Part shown: positions 5,753 through 11,163 of the stretch, piece by piece
Numbering within the stretch: the first letter of the stretch is position 1
Layout: every line of letters begins with the position of its first letter
Source of the DNA: CADCWF01 sp903864575
GTDB taxonomy: Bacteria > Chloroflexota > Chloroflexia > Thermomicrobiales > UBA6265
Length of the DNA stretch: 11,163 nt
NCBI GenBank assembly: GCA_040376155.1
Contig: JBEIRG010000106.1
Coordinates: forward strand, 1 to 11,163
Direction: 5' to 3'
Notes under the pieces: generated by a model
Seen by the model: only the letters and a program-made list of their open reading frames with translations
What the model was told of the DNA's origin: nothing
Databases searched by the model: none
Translations under genes and position numbers: made by a program

Positions 5753-6634
5753 ATGCAGACCAGCACGACCGGCAAGGTCGCCAACGTCCTTTTCCGGCTC
5801 TACATCGTTTTTCTCCTGTTCATGCTCTACTTCCCGTTCGTCATCATGACCATCCTCTCCTTCCAGGGACCGCGTGGCGGCCATACCTTCCCGATGAACG
5901 GCGTGAGCACCGTCTGGTGGTGGAAGCTCTTTCACCCGGGCGCGATCACCGAGAACAGCGACGTCGGCGAGTTTCTCGGCAACTATCTCGGCGCCCTCGG
6001 CCGATCGGTCGTGCTGGCGTTGGTGGTGATGGTCCTTTCGACCGTGATGGCGCTGTTGGCGGCCCAGGCTTTCCGGCGCAATTTCCGCGGCTCGACCGCG
6101 GTCTTCTACCTCTGGTTGCTGGGCATCATCGTGCCCGGCATCACCGTCAGTCTCGGCCTCTTCCTCTTTCTGAACCGGCTCGGCATCACCCCGAACTGGA
6201 AGACGACCACCCTCGGGGTCCACGTGATGTGGACGCTCCCGTTCTGCCTGATCATCTTCCTGATGGCCTTCAACCGGTTTGATTCCAGCCTCGAGGATGC
6301 CGCGCTCGTCTTCGGCGCGAACCAGATCCAGACCTTCTGGCATGTCACCGTGCCGGTGATCCAGCCGTTCATCCTCTCGGCCATGCTCTTCGGATTCACG
6401 CTCTCGCTCGACGAGTTCCAGCGGAGCCTCCTGCTCACCGGCACCACGCTCGACACCCAGACCATGCCGGTGATGATCATGGCCTCGGTGACCACCCGGA
6501 TCACGCCCACGCTGTATGCGCTTGGCACGCTGACGACGCTGCTCTCCTTCGTCGTCATCGGCATCTACGTCTTCTTCCTCATCCGTTCCGGCCGACAGAT
6601 GGCGGGGGCGAAGGCCCCGGTCGCGGAGGAGTAG
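5753..6634 (+). CDS. ABC importer permease subunit 2 (PotC-like)
   Basis: This 293-residue inner-membrane protein is the second half of the channel. Hydrophobic segments lie near residues 13-36, 83-105, 117-140, 157-172, 202-218 and 257-278, as in PotC. The EAA loop is at 180-204 (LEDAALVFGANQIQTFWHVT and onward). SLDEFQRSLLLTG (218-230) matches the segment reading SxDDFxxxxFxxG in PotC relatives. The ribosome site is GGGAGA, 7 bases before the ATG. The gene ends within GGAGGAGTAG, so its last codons also serve as the ribosome site of the next gene, 8 bases on. This ties transport to the Pxp-type genes in one operon. Confidence 0.9.
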   Translation: MQTSTTGKVANVLFRLYIVFLLFMLYFPFVIMTILSFQGPRGGHTFPMNGVSTVWWWKLFHPGAITENSDVGEFLGNYLGALGRSVVLALVVMVLSTVMALLAAQAFRRNFRGSTAVFYLWLLGIIVPGITVSLGLFLFLNRLGITPNWKTTTLGVHVMWTLPFCLIIFLMAFNRFDSSLEDAALVFGANQIQTFWHVTVPVIQPFILSAMLFGFTLSLDEFQRSLLLTGTTLDTQTMPVMIMASVTTRITPTLYALGTLTTLLSFVVIGIYVFFLIRSGRQMAGAKAPVAEE

Positions 6635-6642
6635 CAGGCGCC

Positions 6643-7494
6643 GTGTTCTACGATCGGCCAATCTACCGGCGCCTCGGGGACGCCTTTCTCGATGTCGAGT
6701 TCGGCGACGAGCTCCATCTCGGTCTCAGCTTCATGGTGATCGGACTCGATCTCTCGTTGAAGGAGCGGCCGATCCCCGGCATCACCGAAACGATCCCGAC
6801 CAACCGCGCGCTGATGCTTGCCTACGACTCGTCGGTGATCCGCGGCAGCGTGCTGATCGACGCCCTCAGGGAACGGGAGGCGGAGGCCCTCACCCTGCGC
6901 GAGGCTCCCTCGCGGCTGGTGACCATCCCCGTCTGGTACGACGATCCATGGTCGCTGGAGTGCGCCGCGGCGCACGGGTTCGGCAACAACATGGAGTACC
7001 TCGCGGATCTGAACCAGTGCACCGTGGCCGATGTGATCGCGGCCCACGCGGGCACGGAGTGGTGGGTCGCCTCGGTCGGATTCCAGCCGGGAACCTACCA
7101 GGCGTTGCCCCTCGATCCCGCGTTCAACATCTCCGCGCCCAAGTATCCGCGCCCCCGGCAGTGGACTCCGGAGCGGATTCTCTGCCAGGCGGGGAAGATC
7201 ACGTCCTTTTACCCGGTGCGCAGTCCAGGCGGCTATCAACTGCTCGGCCGGACGCCCATCGACCTGTACGACCCCCTGCAGCGGAACGAGGTCTTCGCCG
7301 ACAGCCCCGTGTTGCCGATCGTCGGCGAGCGTCACCGCTACGTTCCGGTCGACGAGGCGGCCTATCACCAGATCCGGGGCGAGGTGGAGGTAGGCCGCTA
7401 CCGCTACCAGATCGAGCCGGGATGGTGTTCGCTGGACGAGTACCTCGCGCGCGCCGCGGGAATCGGCGCGAACGGGGAGGATCGCCATGCTTGA
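6643..7494 (+). CDS. PxpB/KipI-like carboxyltransferase-domain subunit, divergent
   Basis: Family members pair with a PxpC-type subunit. With PxpA they make ATP-dependent 5-oxoprolinase, or act alone as KipI-type regulators. This one has 283 residues, longer than E. coli PxpB (218). It starts at GTG 6643, with GGAGGAG (6626-6632) upstream. Recognisable parts are RGSVLIDALRE-like early helices (67-77), IPVWY (95-99), VADVIAAHAGTEWWVASVGFQPG (128-150) and SPGGYQLLGRTPIDLYDP (194-211), equivalent to the usual PGGW.LIGRTP. Odd points: the usual YGGE.GPDL motif is replaced by YDDPWSLECAAAHGFGNN (99-116) with an apparent insertion; GF.PGF.YLGG is GFQPGTYQALP (146-156); and the C-terminus after 230 is extended. 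Fold and partner are well supported, but the substrate is unlikely to be deducible from canonical PxpB. It overlaps the next gene by 8 bases. Confidence 0.82.
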   Translation: MFYDRPIYRRLGDAFLDVEFGDELHLGLSFMVIGLDLSLKERPIPGITETIPTNRALMLAYDSSVIRGSVLIDALREREAEALTLREAPSRLVTIPVWYDDPWSLECAAAHGFGNNMEYLADLNQCTVADVIAAHAGTEWWVASVGFQPGTYQALPLDPAFNISAPKYPRPRQWTPERILCQAGKITSFYPVRSPGGYQLLGRTPIDLYDPLQRNEVFADSPVLPIVGERHRYVPVDEAAYHQIRGEVEVGRYRYQIEPGWCSLDEYLARAAGIGANGEDRHA

Positions 7495-8491
7495 GGTGAT
7501 TTCCGGAGGGCCCCAGACCACGATCCAGGATCTCGGCCGGGCGGGCTACCTGCGGACCGGGATGCCGCCGTCCGGGGCGTTCGACGCATTCAGTCTGCGG
7601 GCCGCAAACCTCCTCGTCGGCAACGATCCCGGCGACCGCTATCTCGTCGGCCGCAACCCGGGCGCGGCGGGCGTGGAAATCCTGCTGTTCGGCGCGACGT
7701 TTCGCGCCCTCGACGATTGCCTGATCGCCATCACCGGCGGCGATCTCGCCCCGACCATCGATGGCAAGCCGGTCCCGATGTGGACCGCACTGCGGCTCGC
7801 ACGGGGTGAGAATCTCGCGTTCCGCATGGCGAAATCGGGCGTGCGCGCCTACCTCGCGATCGCCGGGGGCGTGGACGTTCCGCCGTTCATGGGCAGCCGC
7901 GCCACCAATGTGCGGGCCGGGGTCGGCGGGATCGATGGCCGTATCCTGCAGGCAGGAGACGTGATCCCCGTCGCTCCCGCGCCGGGAGCGATGCGGCTCG
8001 CTGGCCGCTCCTGGGCGGAGCCGCTGCGGCGCCGGCTCGGTTCGCCGTGGACGGTCCGGGTCACCCTCGGTCCACAGGACGGTCTGTTCACGCCCGGGAG
8101 CGTGGAGATGTTTCTCACCGCCGACTGGAAACTTTCGCCCATCTCGGACCGGATGGGTTGCCGCTACATCGGCCCGAAACTCGACTTCCTGCCGAGGCCC
8201 GAGTACCTCGTGAAGCAGGCCGGGTCCGACCCGTCCAACATCGTCGACGACGGGACCCCACTCGGGGGCATCCAGGTGCCGTCCGGGCTCGAACCGATCG
8301 TGATGGGCGCGGACATGCCGAGCATCGGCGGCTACGCCAAGATCGCGGTGGTCATCAGCGCCGATCTCGGCGTGGTCGGGCAGGGGAAGCCGGGAGAGAC
8401 CGTGCACTTCCGCGCCGTCTCGCCGGACGAGGCGGAGGAGATCGGGCTCGAGGCGGAGCGCCTCATGTCGGAGGCGAGCATCGTCGCGTAG
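7487..8491 (+). CDS. pxpC: PxpC/KipA-like carboxyltransferase-domain subunit
   Basis: This 334-residue protein is the partner of the preceding gene product (biotin-dependent-carboxyltransferase family, AHS2 domain). The N-terminus GGPQTTIQDLGRAGY (7-21), then GMPPSGAFDAFSLRAANLLVGND (25-47), is the standard family start. IDGKPVPMW (91-99), GVRAYLAIAGGVDVP with MGSRATNVRAGVGG (118-148), DRMGCRYIGP (221-230) and GGIQVPSGLEPIVM with GGYAKIAVV (260-289) follow in order. It is closer to the consensus than its partner, although the QTTGGYPKI region reads PSIGGYAKI and the early AALE motif reads AAGVEI (60-65). GGGGAGG at 7474-7480 lies 6 bases before the ATG. The start overlaps the partner's stop in ATGCTTGA, so the two subunits are translationally coupled. 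Confidence 0.88.
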   Translation: MLEVISGGPQTTIQDLGRAGYLRTGMPPSGAFDAFSLRAANLLVGNDPGDRYLVGRNPGAAGVEILLFGATFRALDDCLIAITGGDLAPTIDGKPVPMWTALRLARGENLAFRMAKSGVRAYLAIAGGVDVPPFMGSRATNVRAGVGGIDGRILQAGDVIPVAPAPGAMRLAGRSWAEPLRRRLGSPWTVRVTLGPQDGLFTPGSVEMFLTADWKLSPISDRMGCRYIGPKLDFLPRPEYLVKQAGSDPSNIVDDGTPLGGIQVPSGLEPIVMGADMPSIGGYAKIAVVISADLGVVGQGKPGETVHFRAVSPDEAEEIGLEAERLMSEASIVA

Positions 8492-8503
8492 GGAGGGGTC
8501 GCC

Positions 8504-9265
8504 GTGGTTCTCCGGGTCAACATCAACTGCGATATGGGCGAAGGGTATGGCAGGTGGTCGCTGGGGGACGATGCGGCGCTGATGCCGCTCGTGCCCACCG
8601 CCAACATCGCCACCGGCTTTCACGCCGGCGACCCCAGCATCATGCGCCGGACCGCGCGGCTCGCGCTCGAGGCAGGCACGGATATTGGCGCACACGTCGC
8701 ATTGCCTGACCTGCTCGGATTCGGGCGGCGGCGCATCGAGATCGGCGCACAGGAACTCATGGACGCGATCACCTACCAGATTGGCGCGATGGGCGCGTTC
8801 GCGAAGGCGGTTGGCGGCGAACTGGTTCACGTGAAGCCGCACGGCGTGCTCTATGCAATGGCCGGGCAGAACGAGGAACTCGGGCGGGCCGTGCTGACGG
8901 CAATCCGCGATTACGATCCCGACCTGATCGTGATTCTTCCCGGCGCCATGGCGCGCGCCATTGGAGAGGAGCTTGGCGTCCGGGTCGTTCCCGAGGCCTA
9001 CTGCGATCTGGCCTACCATCCGGACGGCTACCCGGTGGTGGAGCGGGTCAAGGTTGCCTGGGACCCGGAGGAGGTTGCCCGTCGCGCCCTGCGCATCGTG
9101 CTGGAGCAGCGCGGCGAGGCGGTGGATGGAACGCCGCTCGCCCTCGACATGAAGACGATCTGCATTCACGGCGACTCTCCGAACGCAGTGGACGTTGCGC
9201 GCACGGTTCGCGCGAGGCTCGCCGAGGCCGGGGTCGCGGTAGTCTCGCTGCGGGACGTGGCGTAG
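8504..9265 (+). CDS. pxpA: PxpA-like (LamB/YcsF family) subunit of an ATP-dependent lactamase
   Basis: This 253-residue protein starts at GTG 8504 with GGGAGGGG (8491-8498) upstream, 12 bases after the pxpC stop. In the Pxp system PxpA is the ATP-using, metal-dependent subunit that activates the cyclic amide. The family signature is clear: VNINCDMGEGYGRWSLGDD (5-23), NIATGFHAGDP (34-44), LGFGRRRIEI (71-80), VHVKPHGVLY (108-117), ILPG (144-147), EAYCD (164-168) and ICIHGDSPNAVDVARTVRARL (219-239). Differences from the usual consensus include Thr37 for Cys in NIACGFHAGD, HVALPDL for HPG/SYPDL (64-70), Leu169 where ADR has Arg, and VERVKVAW in place of the usual SR.pGAVI segment (179-186). These cluster near the presumed active site and suggest a different substrate. 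Gene order B-C-A supports a complete PxpBCA-type enzyme. Confidence 0.87.
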   Translation: MVLRVNINCDMGEGYGRWSLGDDAALMPLVPTANIATGFHAGDPSIMRRTARLALEAGTDIGAHVALPDLLGFGRRRIEIGAQELMDAITYQIGAMGAFAKAVGGELVHVKPHGVLYAMAGQNEELGRAVLTAIRDYDPDLIVILPGAMARAIGEELGVRVVPEAYCDLAYHPDGYPVVERVKVAWDPEEVARRALRIVLEQRGEAVDGTPLALDMKTICIHGDSPNAVDVARTVRARLAEAGVAVVSLRDVA

Positions 9266-9302
9266 ATTCGGGTGCAGGGCGGCGCGGACGCATTCGAGTG
9301 CT

Positions 9303-9318
9303 GCCGGGCGAGCCCGGC
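9303..9318. repeat. GCCGGGC/GCCCGGC palindrome downstream of the pxpA-like gene
   Basis: These are seven-base arms separated by GA, 37 bases after the stop codon. As RNA it would form a short GC hairpin with a tight loop. Too short and without a T run to be called a terminator. Confidence 0.4.
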
Positions 9319-9373
9319 GAAGCGACGGCGTGATTGGCGGATGCTCGCGGGAGCCCTGCCAGGTTGACGATGT

Positions 9374-9390
9374 GCTCCTCGAGCAGGAGC
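9374..9390. repeat. GCTCCT-N5-AGGAGC inverted repeat upstream of the aminotransferase gene
   Basis: Perfect six-base arms flank CGAGC. Its right arm contains AGGAG (9385-9389), so the hairpin could hide a ribosome-site-like sequence. That site is 15 bases from the in-frame ATG at 9405, so it is probably not the one used. An operator role is equally possible. Confidence 0.35.
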
Positions 9391-9425
9391 GGGGCATCAC
9401 CAGGATGCCGGGAGCGAATGACGCG

Positions 9426-10772
9426 ATGACCTCAGACGAACTCAAGCGACTCGACATCGACCATCTCGTGCACGCGGTTTCGAATCATCTCCGGCTCGAG
9501 CGGGAGGGGCCGGTCATTCTCGAGCGCGGGGATGGCGTCCACGTCTGGGACACGGACGGAAACCGGTACATCGAGGGGTTTGGCGGGCTCTGGAACGTCA
9601 ACGTCGGACACAACCGGCCGGAGCTCGTGGCGGCGATGGCCGAGCAGGCGACGATCCTTCCCTATGCGCCGACCTATTTCGGGTTGTCGTCACCGCCGGC
9701 CGTGCTGCTCGCGGCCCGGCTGGCCGGGATGTTCCCGGGCGAGATCAATCATTTCCTGTTCACCTCGGGGGGCGCGGAGTCGAATGAGTCCTCGATCAAG
9801 ACCGCGCGCCATTACTGGTGGTTGAAGGGGCAGCCGGAAAAGGTCACGATCCTGACCAGGGGCAGGGCATACCACGGCATTGCGGCGGCGAGTCTCGCGG
9901 CGACCGGGATTCCGGCGTTCACCGATGGATTCGGGCCGAAAGCGCCGGGCTTCGTCCACCTGACGCCGCCGTATGCTTACCGGCATGGGGCGGGACTGAG
10001 CGATGAGGAGTTTACCGCCCGGTTGATCGCGGAACTCGAGGAGACGATCGAGCGGGAGGGAGCGAACACCATCGCGGCCATGATCGGCGAGCCGATCCAG
10101 GGCGCGGGCGGGATCATCGTGCCGCCCGCGGGATACTGGCCCGCGGTCGCCGAGGTTCTGCGCAAGCACGACATCCTGCTGATTCTCGACGAGGTGGTGA
10201 CCGCCTTCGGTCGTACCGGACGGATGTTCGGGATGGAGACGTTCGGCGTGCAGCCGGATCTGGTGTCGTTCGCAAAGGGCATTTCGTCAGGCTACGTTCC
10301 GTTGGGCGGCATCGGGATGTCCGACCGGATTTTCGACGAGATCGCGAGTCACGACCGGAACTACATGCACGGATTCACTTATTCGGGCCATCCGGTCGCC
10401 TGCGCGGTGGCGCTCCGGAACCTCGACATCGTCGAGAACGAGGATCTGCCGGGCAACGCCGGGCGGATCGGGACTCGGCTGATCGGGCGGCTGCGGGACC
10501 TGCTTGGCGATCATCCCAACGTCGGCGAGATCCGGGGACTCGGGTTGATGATGTCGGTCGAGATCGTGGCCGACCGGGAGAGCAAGGCCCTGTTCCCGGC
10601 CGAGGCCGATCTCGGGTGGAAACTGCAGACGGCGTTGCGGCGGAATGGCGTGCTGGCGCGTGCTGGCGCCGACGGGATTGCGCTGGCGCCGCCGCTCACG
10701 ATCACCGCAGCCGAGGCGGACGCGCTCGCGGAGGCAAGCGCGCGTGCCATCGTGGAAGCGGTTGGCGGGTAA
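9426..10772 (+). CDS. class III PLP-dependent omega-aminotransferase
   Basis: This 448-residue aminotransferase belongs to the class III group that includes beta-alanine, putrescine and other omega-amine to pyruvate transaminases. The catalytic lysine is Lys284 in SFAKGISSGYVPLGG (281-295). Asp255 in ILLILDEVVTAFGRTG (250-265) would contact the PLP ring nitrogen. TSGGAESNESSIKTAR (113-128) binds the phosphate, and YHG (149-151) gives the stacking aromatic. GLWNVNVGHNRPEL (54-67) and FTYSGHPVACAVAL (317-330) are also typical. It lacks a signal peptide and is cytosolic. ATG 9426 has GGGAG 11 bases upstream; an in-frame ATG at 9405 and GTG 9330 extend the frame but have poor sites and no added homology. 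Last in the cluster, it probably deaminates the omega-amino acid released by the Pxp-type enzyme. The exact donor is unknown. Confidence 0.9.
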   Translation: MTSDELKRLDIDHLVHAVSNHLRLEREGPVILERGDGVHVWDTDGNRYIEGFGGLWNVNVGHNRPELVAAMAEQATILPYAPTYFGLSSPPAVLLAARLAGMFPGEINHFLFTSGGAESNESSIKTARHYWWLKGQPEKVTILTRGRAYHGIAAASLAATGIPAFTDGFGPKAPGFVHLTPPYAYRHGAGLSDEEFTARLIAELEETIEREGANTIAAMIGEPIQGAGGIIVPPAGYWPAVAEVLRKHDILLILDEVVTAFGRTGRMFGMETFGVQPDLVSFAKGISSGYVPLGGIGMSDRIFDEIASHDRNYMHGFTYSGHPVACAVALRNLDIVENEDLPGNAGRIGTRLIGRLRDLLGDHPNVGEIRGLGLMMSVEIVADRESKALFPAEADLGWKLQTALRRNGVLARAGADGIALAPPLTITAAEADALAEASARAIVEAVGG

Positions 10773-10782
10773 GCCAACCGCT
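10757..10782. terminator. stem-loop spanning the aminotransferase stop codon
   Basis: AGCGGTTGGC (10757-10766) pairs perfectly with GCCAACCGCT (10773-10782), and the loop GGGTAA contains the stop codon. It lies between convergent genes, so it may end transcription from both sides. There is no T run on either strand, so it is not a classical intrinsic terminator. Confidence 0.5.
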
Positions 10783-10830
10783 ACACGGCGCGCGCTTGTC
10801 TCCTGTCCCGCTCGTTGATCCTTCCAGCCG

Positions 10831-11163
10831 CTAGGCGTTCCAGCCGCCGTCCACCAGCCACGATGCTCCGGTGACGAACTTTGCGGCGGGCGAGGCGAGA
10901 TAGGCGACAGCAGCCGCGATGTCTTCCACGGCGCCGATCCGGCCGAGCGGCGTGCGCGTTTCGAGGGCGTGCATGTACTCCGGGGAGTCCGCGAACTGCT
11001 GCCGGTTCATCGCCGTGTGGATGTTTCCGGGCGCGACGCAGTTGACCCGGATGCCGAGCGGCCCGAGCTCGGTCGCGAGGTTGCGGCTGAAGCCGATCAG
11101 CGCGGCCTTGGCGGTGGTGTAGTCGTGATAGGCGAGGCTCGGCCGCGCCACGAGATCGGTCGC
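10831..11163 (-). CDS. short-chain dehydrogenase/reductase, C-terminal part
   Basis: The frame enters from the right edge (first visible residues ATDLVARP) and ends at a TAG on the minus strand (10833-10831), giving 110 residues. It contains the catalytic YxxxK as DYTTAKAAL, then GFSRNLATELGPLGIRVNCVAPG, then PLGRIGAVEDIAAAVAYLASP and the classical end VTGASWLVDGGWNA. This is the FabG-like classical SDR family, which uses NAD(P)H to reduce ketones or oxidise alcohols. The nucleotide-binding N-terminus and the catalytic Ser are outside the window. A GTG at 11151 in this frame is internal, because homology continues upstream of it. It converges on the aminotransferase gene and is probably a separate transcription unit. 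Substrate cannot be told. Confidence 0.9.
   Translation of the reverse strand, partial: ATDLVARPSLAYHDYTTAKAALIGFSRNLATELGPLGIRVNCVAPGNIHTAMNRQQFADSPEYMHALETRTPLGRIGAVEDIAAAVAYLASPAAKFVTGASWLVDGGWNA

Larger units (their letters stand above)
9266..9425. other. gap between the pxpA-like gene and the aminotransferase gene
   Basis: This 160-base stretch contains two inverted repeats and no gene. GCCGGGC (9303-9309) and GCCCGGC (9312-9318) form a near-perfect palindrome. GCTCCT (9374-9379) and AGGAGC (9385-9390) form a 6-bp stem around CGAGC whose right arm is Shine-Dalgarno-like. TTGACG at 9364-9369 has no matching -10 at 16-18 bases. It is the longest gap inside the cluster, so the aminotransferase may be partly separately regulated. 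Confidence 0.5.

Noticed and set aside
2836..5784. A 982-codon open frame on the minus strand opposite the binding-protein and first permease genes
   Set aside because: It is antisense to well-supported genes, its sequence is dominated by Asp, Glu, Arg, His and Gly in low-complexity runs typical of the complement of high-GC genes, and it shows no domain.
5705..6661. A 318-codon minus-strand frame opposite the second permease gene
   Set aside because: Highly charged His, Asp, Glu and Arg-rich composition is what a hydrophobic permease gene gives on its complement. No domain seen.
6643..8491. Annotation as allophanate hydrolase subunits 1 and 2 or as KipI/KipA sporulation regulators
   Set aside because: The adjacent pxpA-like gene completes the PxpBCA set, and no urea carboxylase, amidase or sporulation kinase gene is in view.
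9364..9392. A promoter for the aminotransferase gene at TTGACG
   Set aside because: No -10-like sequence at 16 to 18 bases downstream (GAGCGG region).
7199..9457. A 752-codon open frame on the minus strand opposite the pxp-like genes
   Set aside because: It lies antisense to three genes with clear family motifs and shows no domain of its own; it is a high-GC shadow.

Overview
This is a high-GC window with tightly packed genes, strong Shine-Dalgarno sites and two GTG starts. The gene content (Tat-exported PotD-type binding protein, Pxp-type genes, class III aminotransferase, FabG-like SDR) suggests a soil or marine heterotroph, most likely an alphaproteobacterium. That assignment is an inference; nothing in the window settles the taxonomy. 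I see no rRNA, tRNA, CRISPR array, insertion sequence or phage gene.

Layout. Minus strand 1-200 is the 5' end of a nucleoside-hydrolase-like gene that runs off the left edge. A 268-base divergent gap follows, with a promoter-like TTGACA-N17-TAGCGT for the plus-strand SnoaL-like gene at 469-948. A long GC-rich stem-loop follows that gene. Next is a 336-base gap with a second promoter-like element (TTGACA-N17-TACCGT) that carries an inverted repeat. Downstream, nine plus-strand genes lie close together: a regulator that appears to join MerR-like, XRE and cupin domains (1285-2115); a complete PotABCD-type importer (ATPase 2168-3244, Tat-signal binding protein 3310-4689, permeases 4807-5739 and 5753-6634); relatives of all three subunits of the prokaryotic 5-oxoprolinase PxpBCA (B 6643-7494, C 7487-8491, A 8504-9265); and a class III omega-aminotransferase (9426-10772). 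A perfect 10-bp stem-loop spanning the aminotransferase stop codon closes the cluster. A convergent, 5'-truncated SDR gene fills 10831-11163.

Working model. The importer brings in a small nitrogenous compound. The PxpBCA-like complex would open a cyclic amide (lactam) with ATP, and the aminotransferase would remove the freed omega-amino group. The cupin end of the regulator may sense the substrate or a product, and may act on the inverted repeat upstream of its own gene. Family assignments are well supported. The substrate is unknown: both the PxpB and PxpA relatives differ from the usual family motifs at normally conserved positions, so 5-oxoproline should not be assumed.
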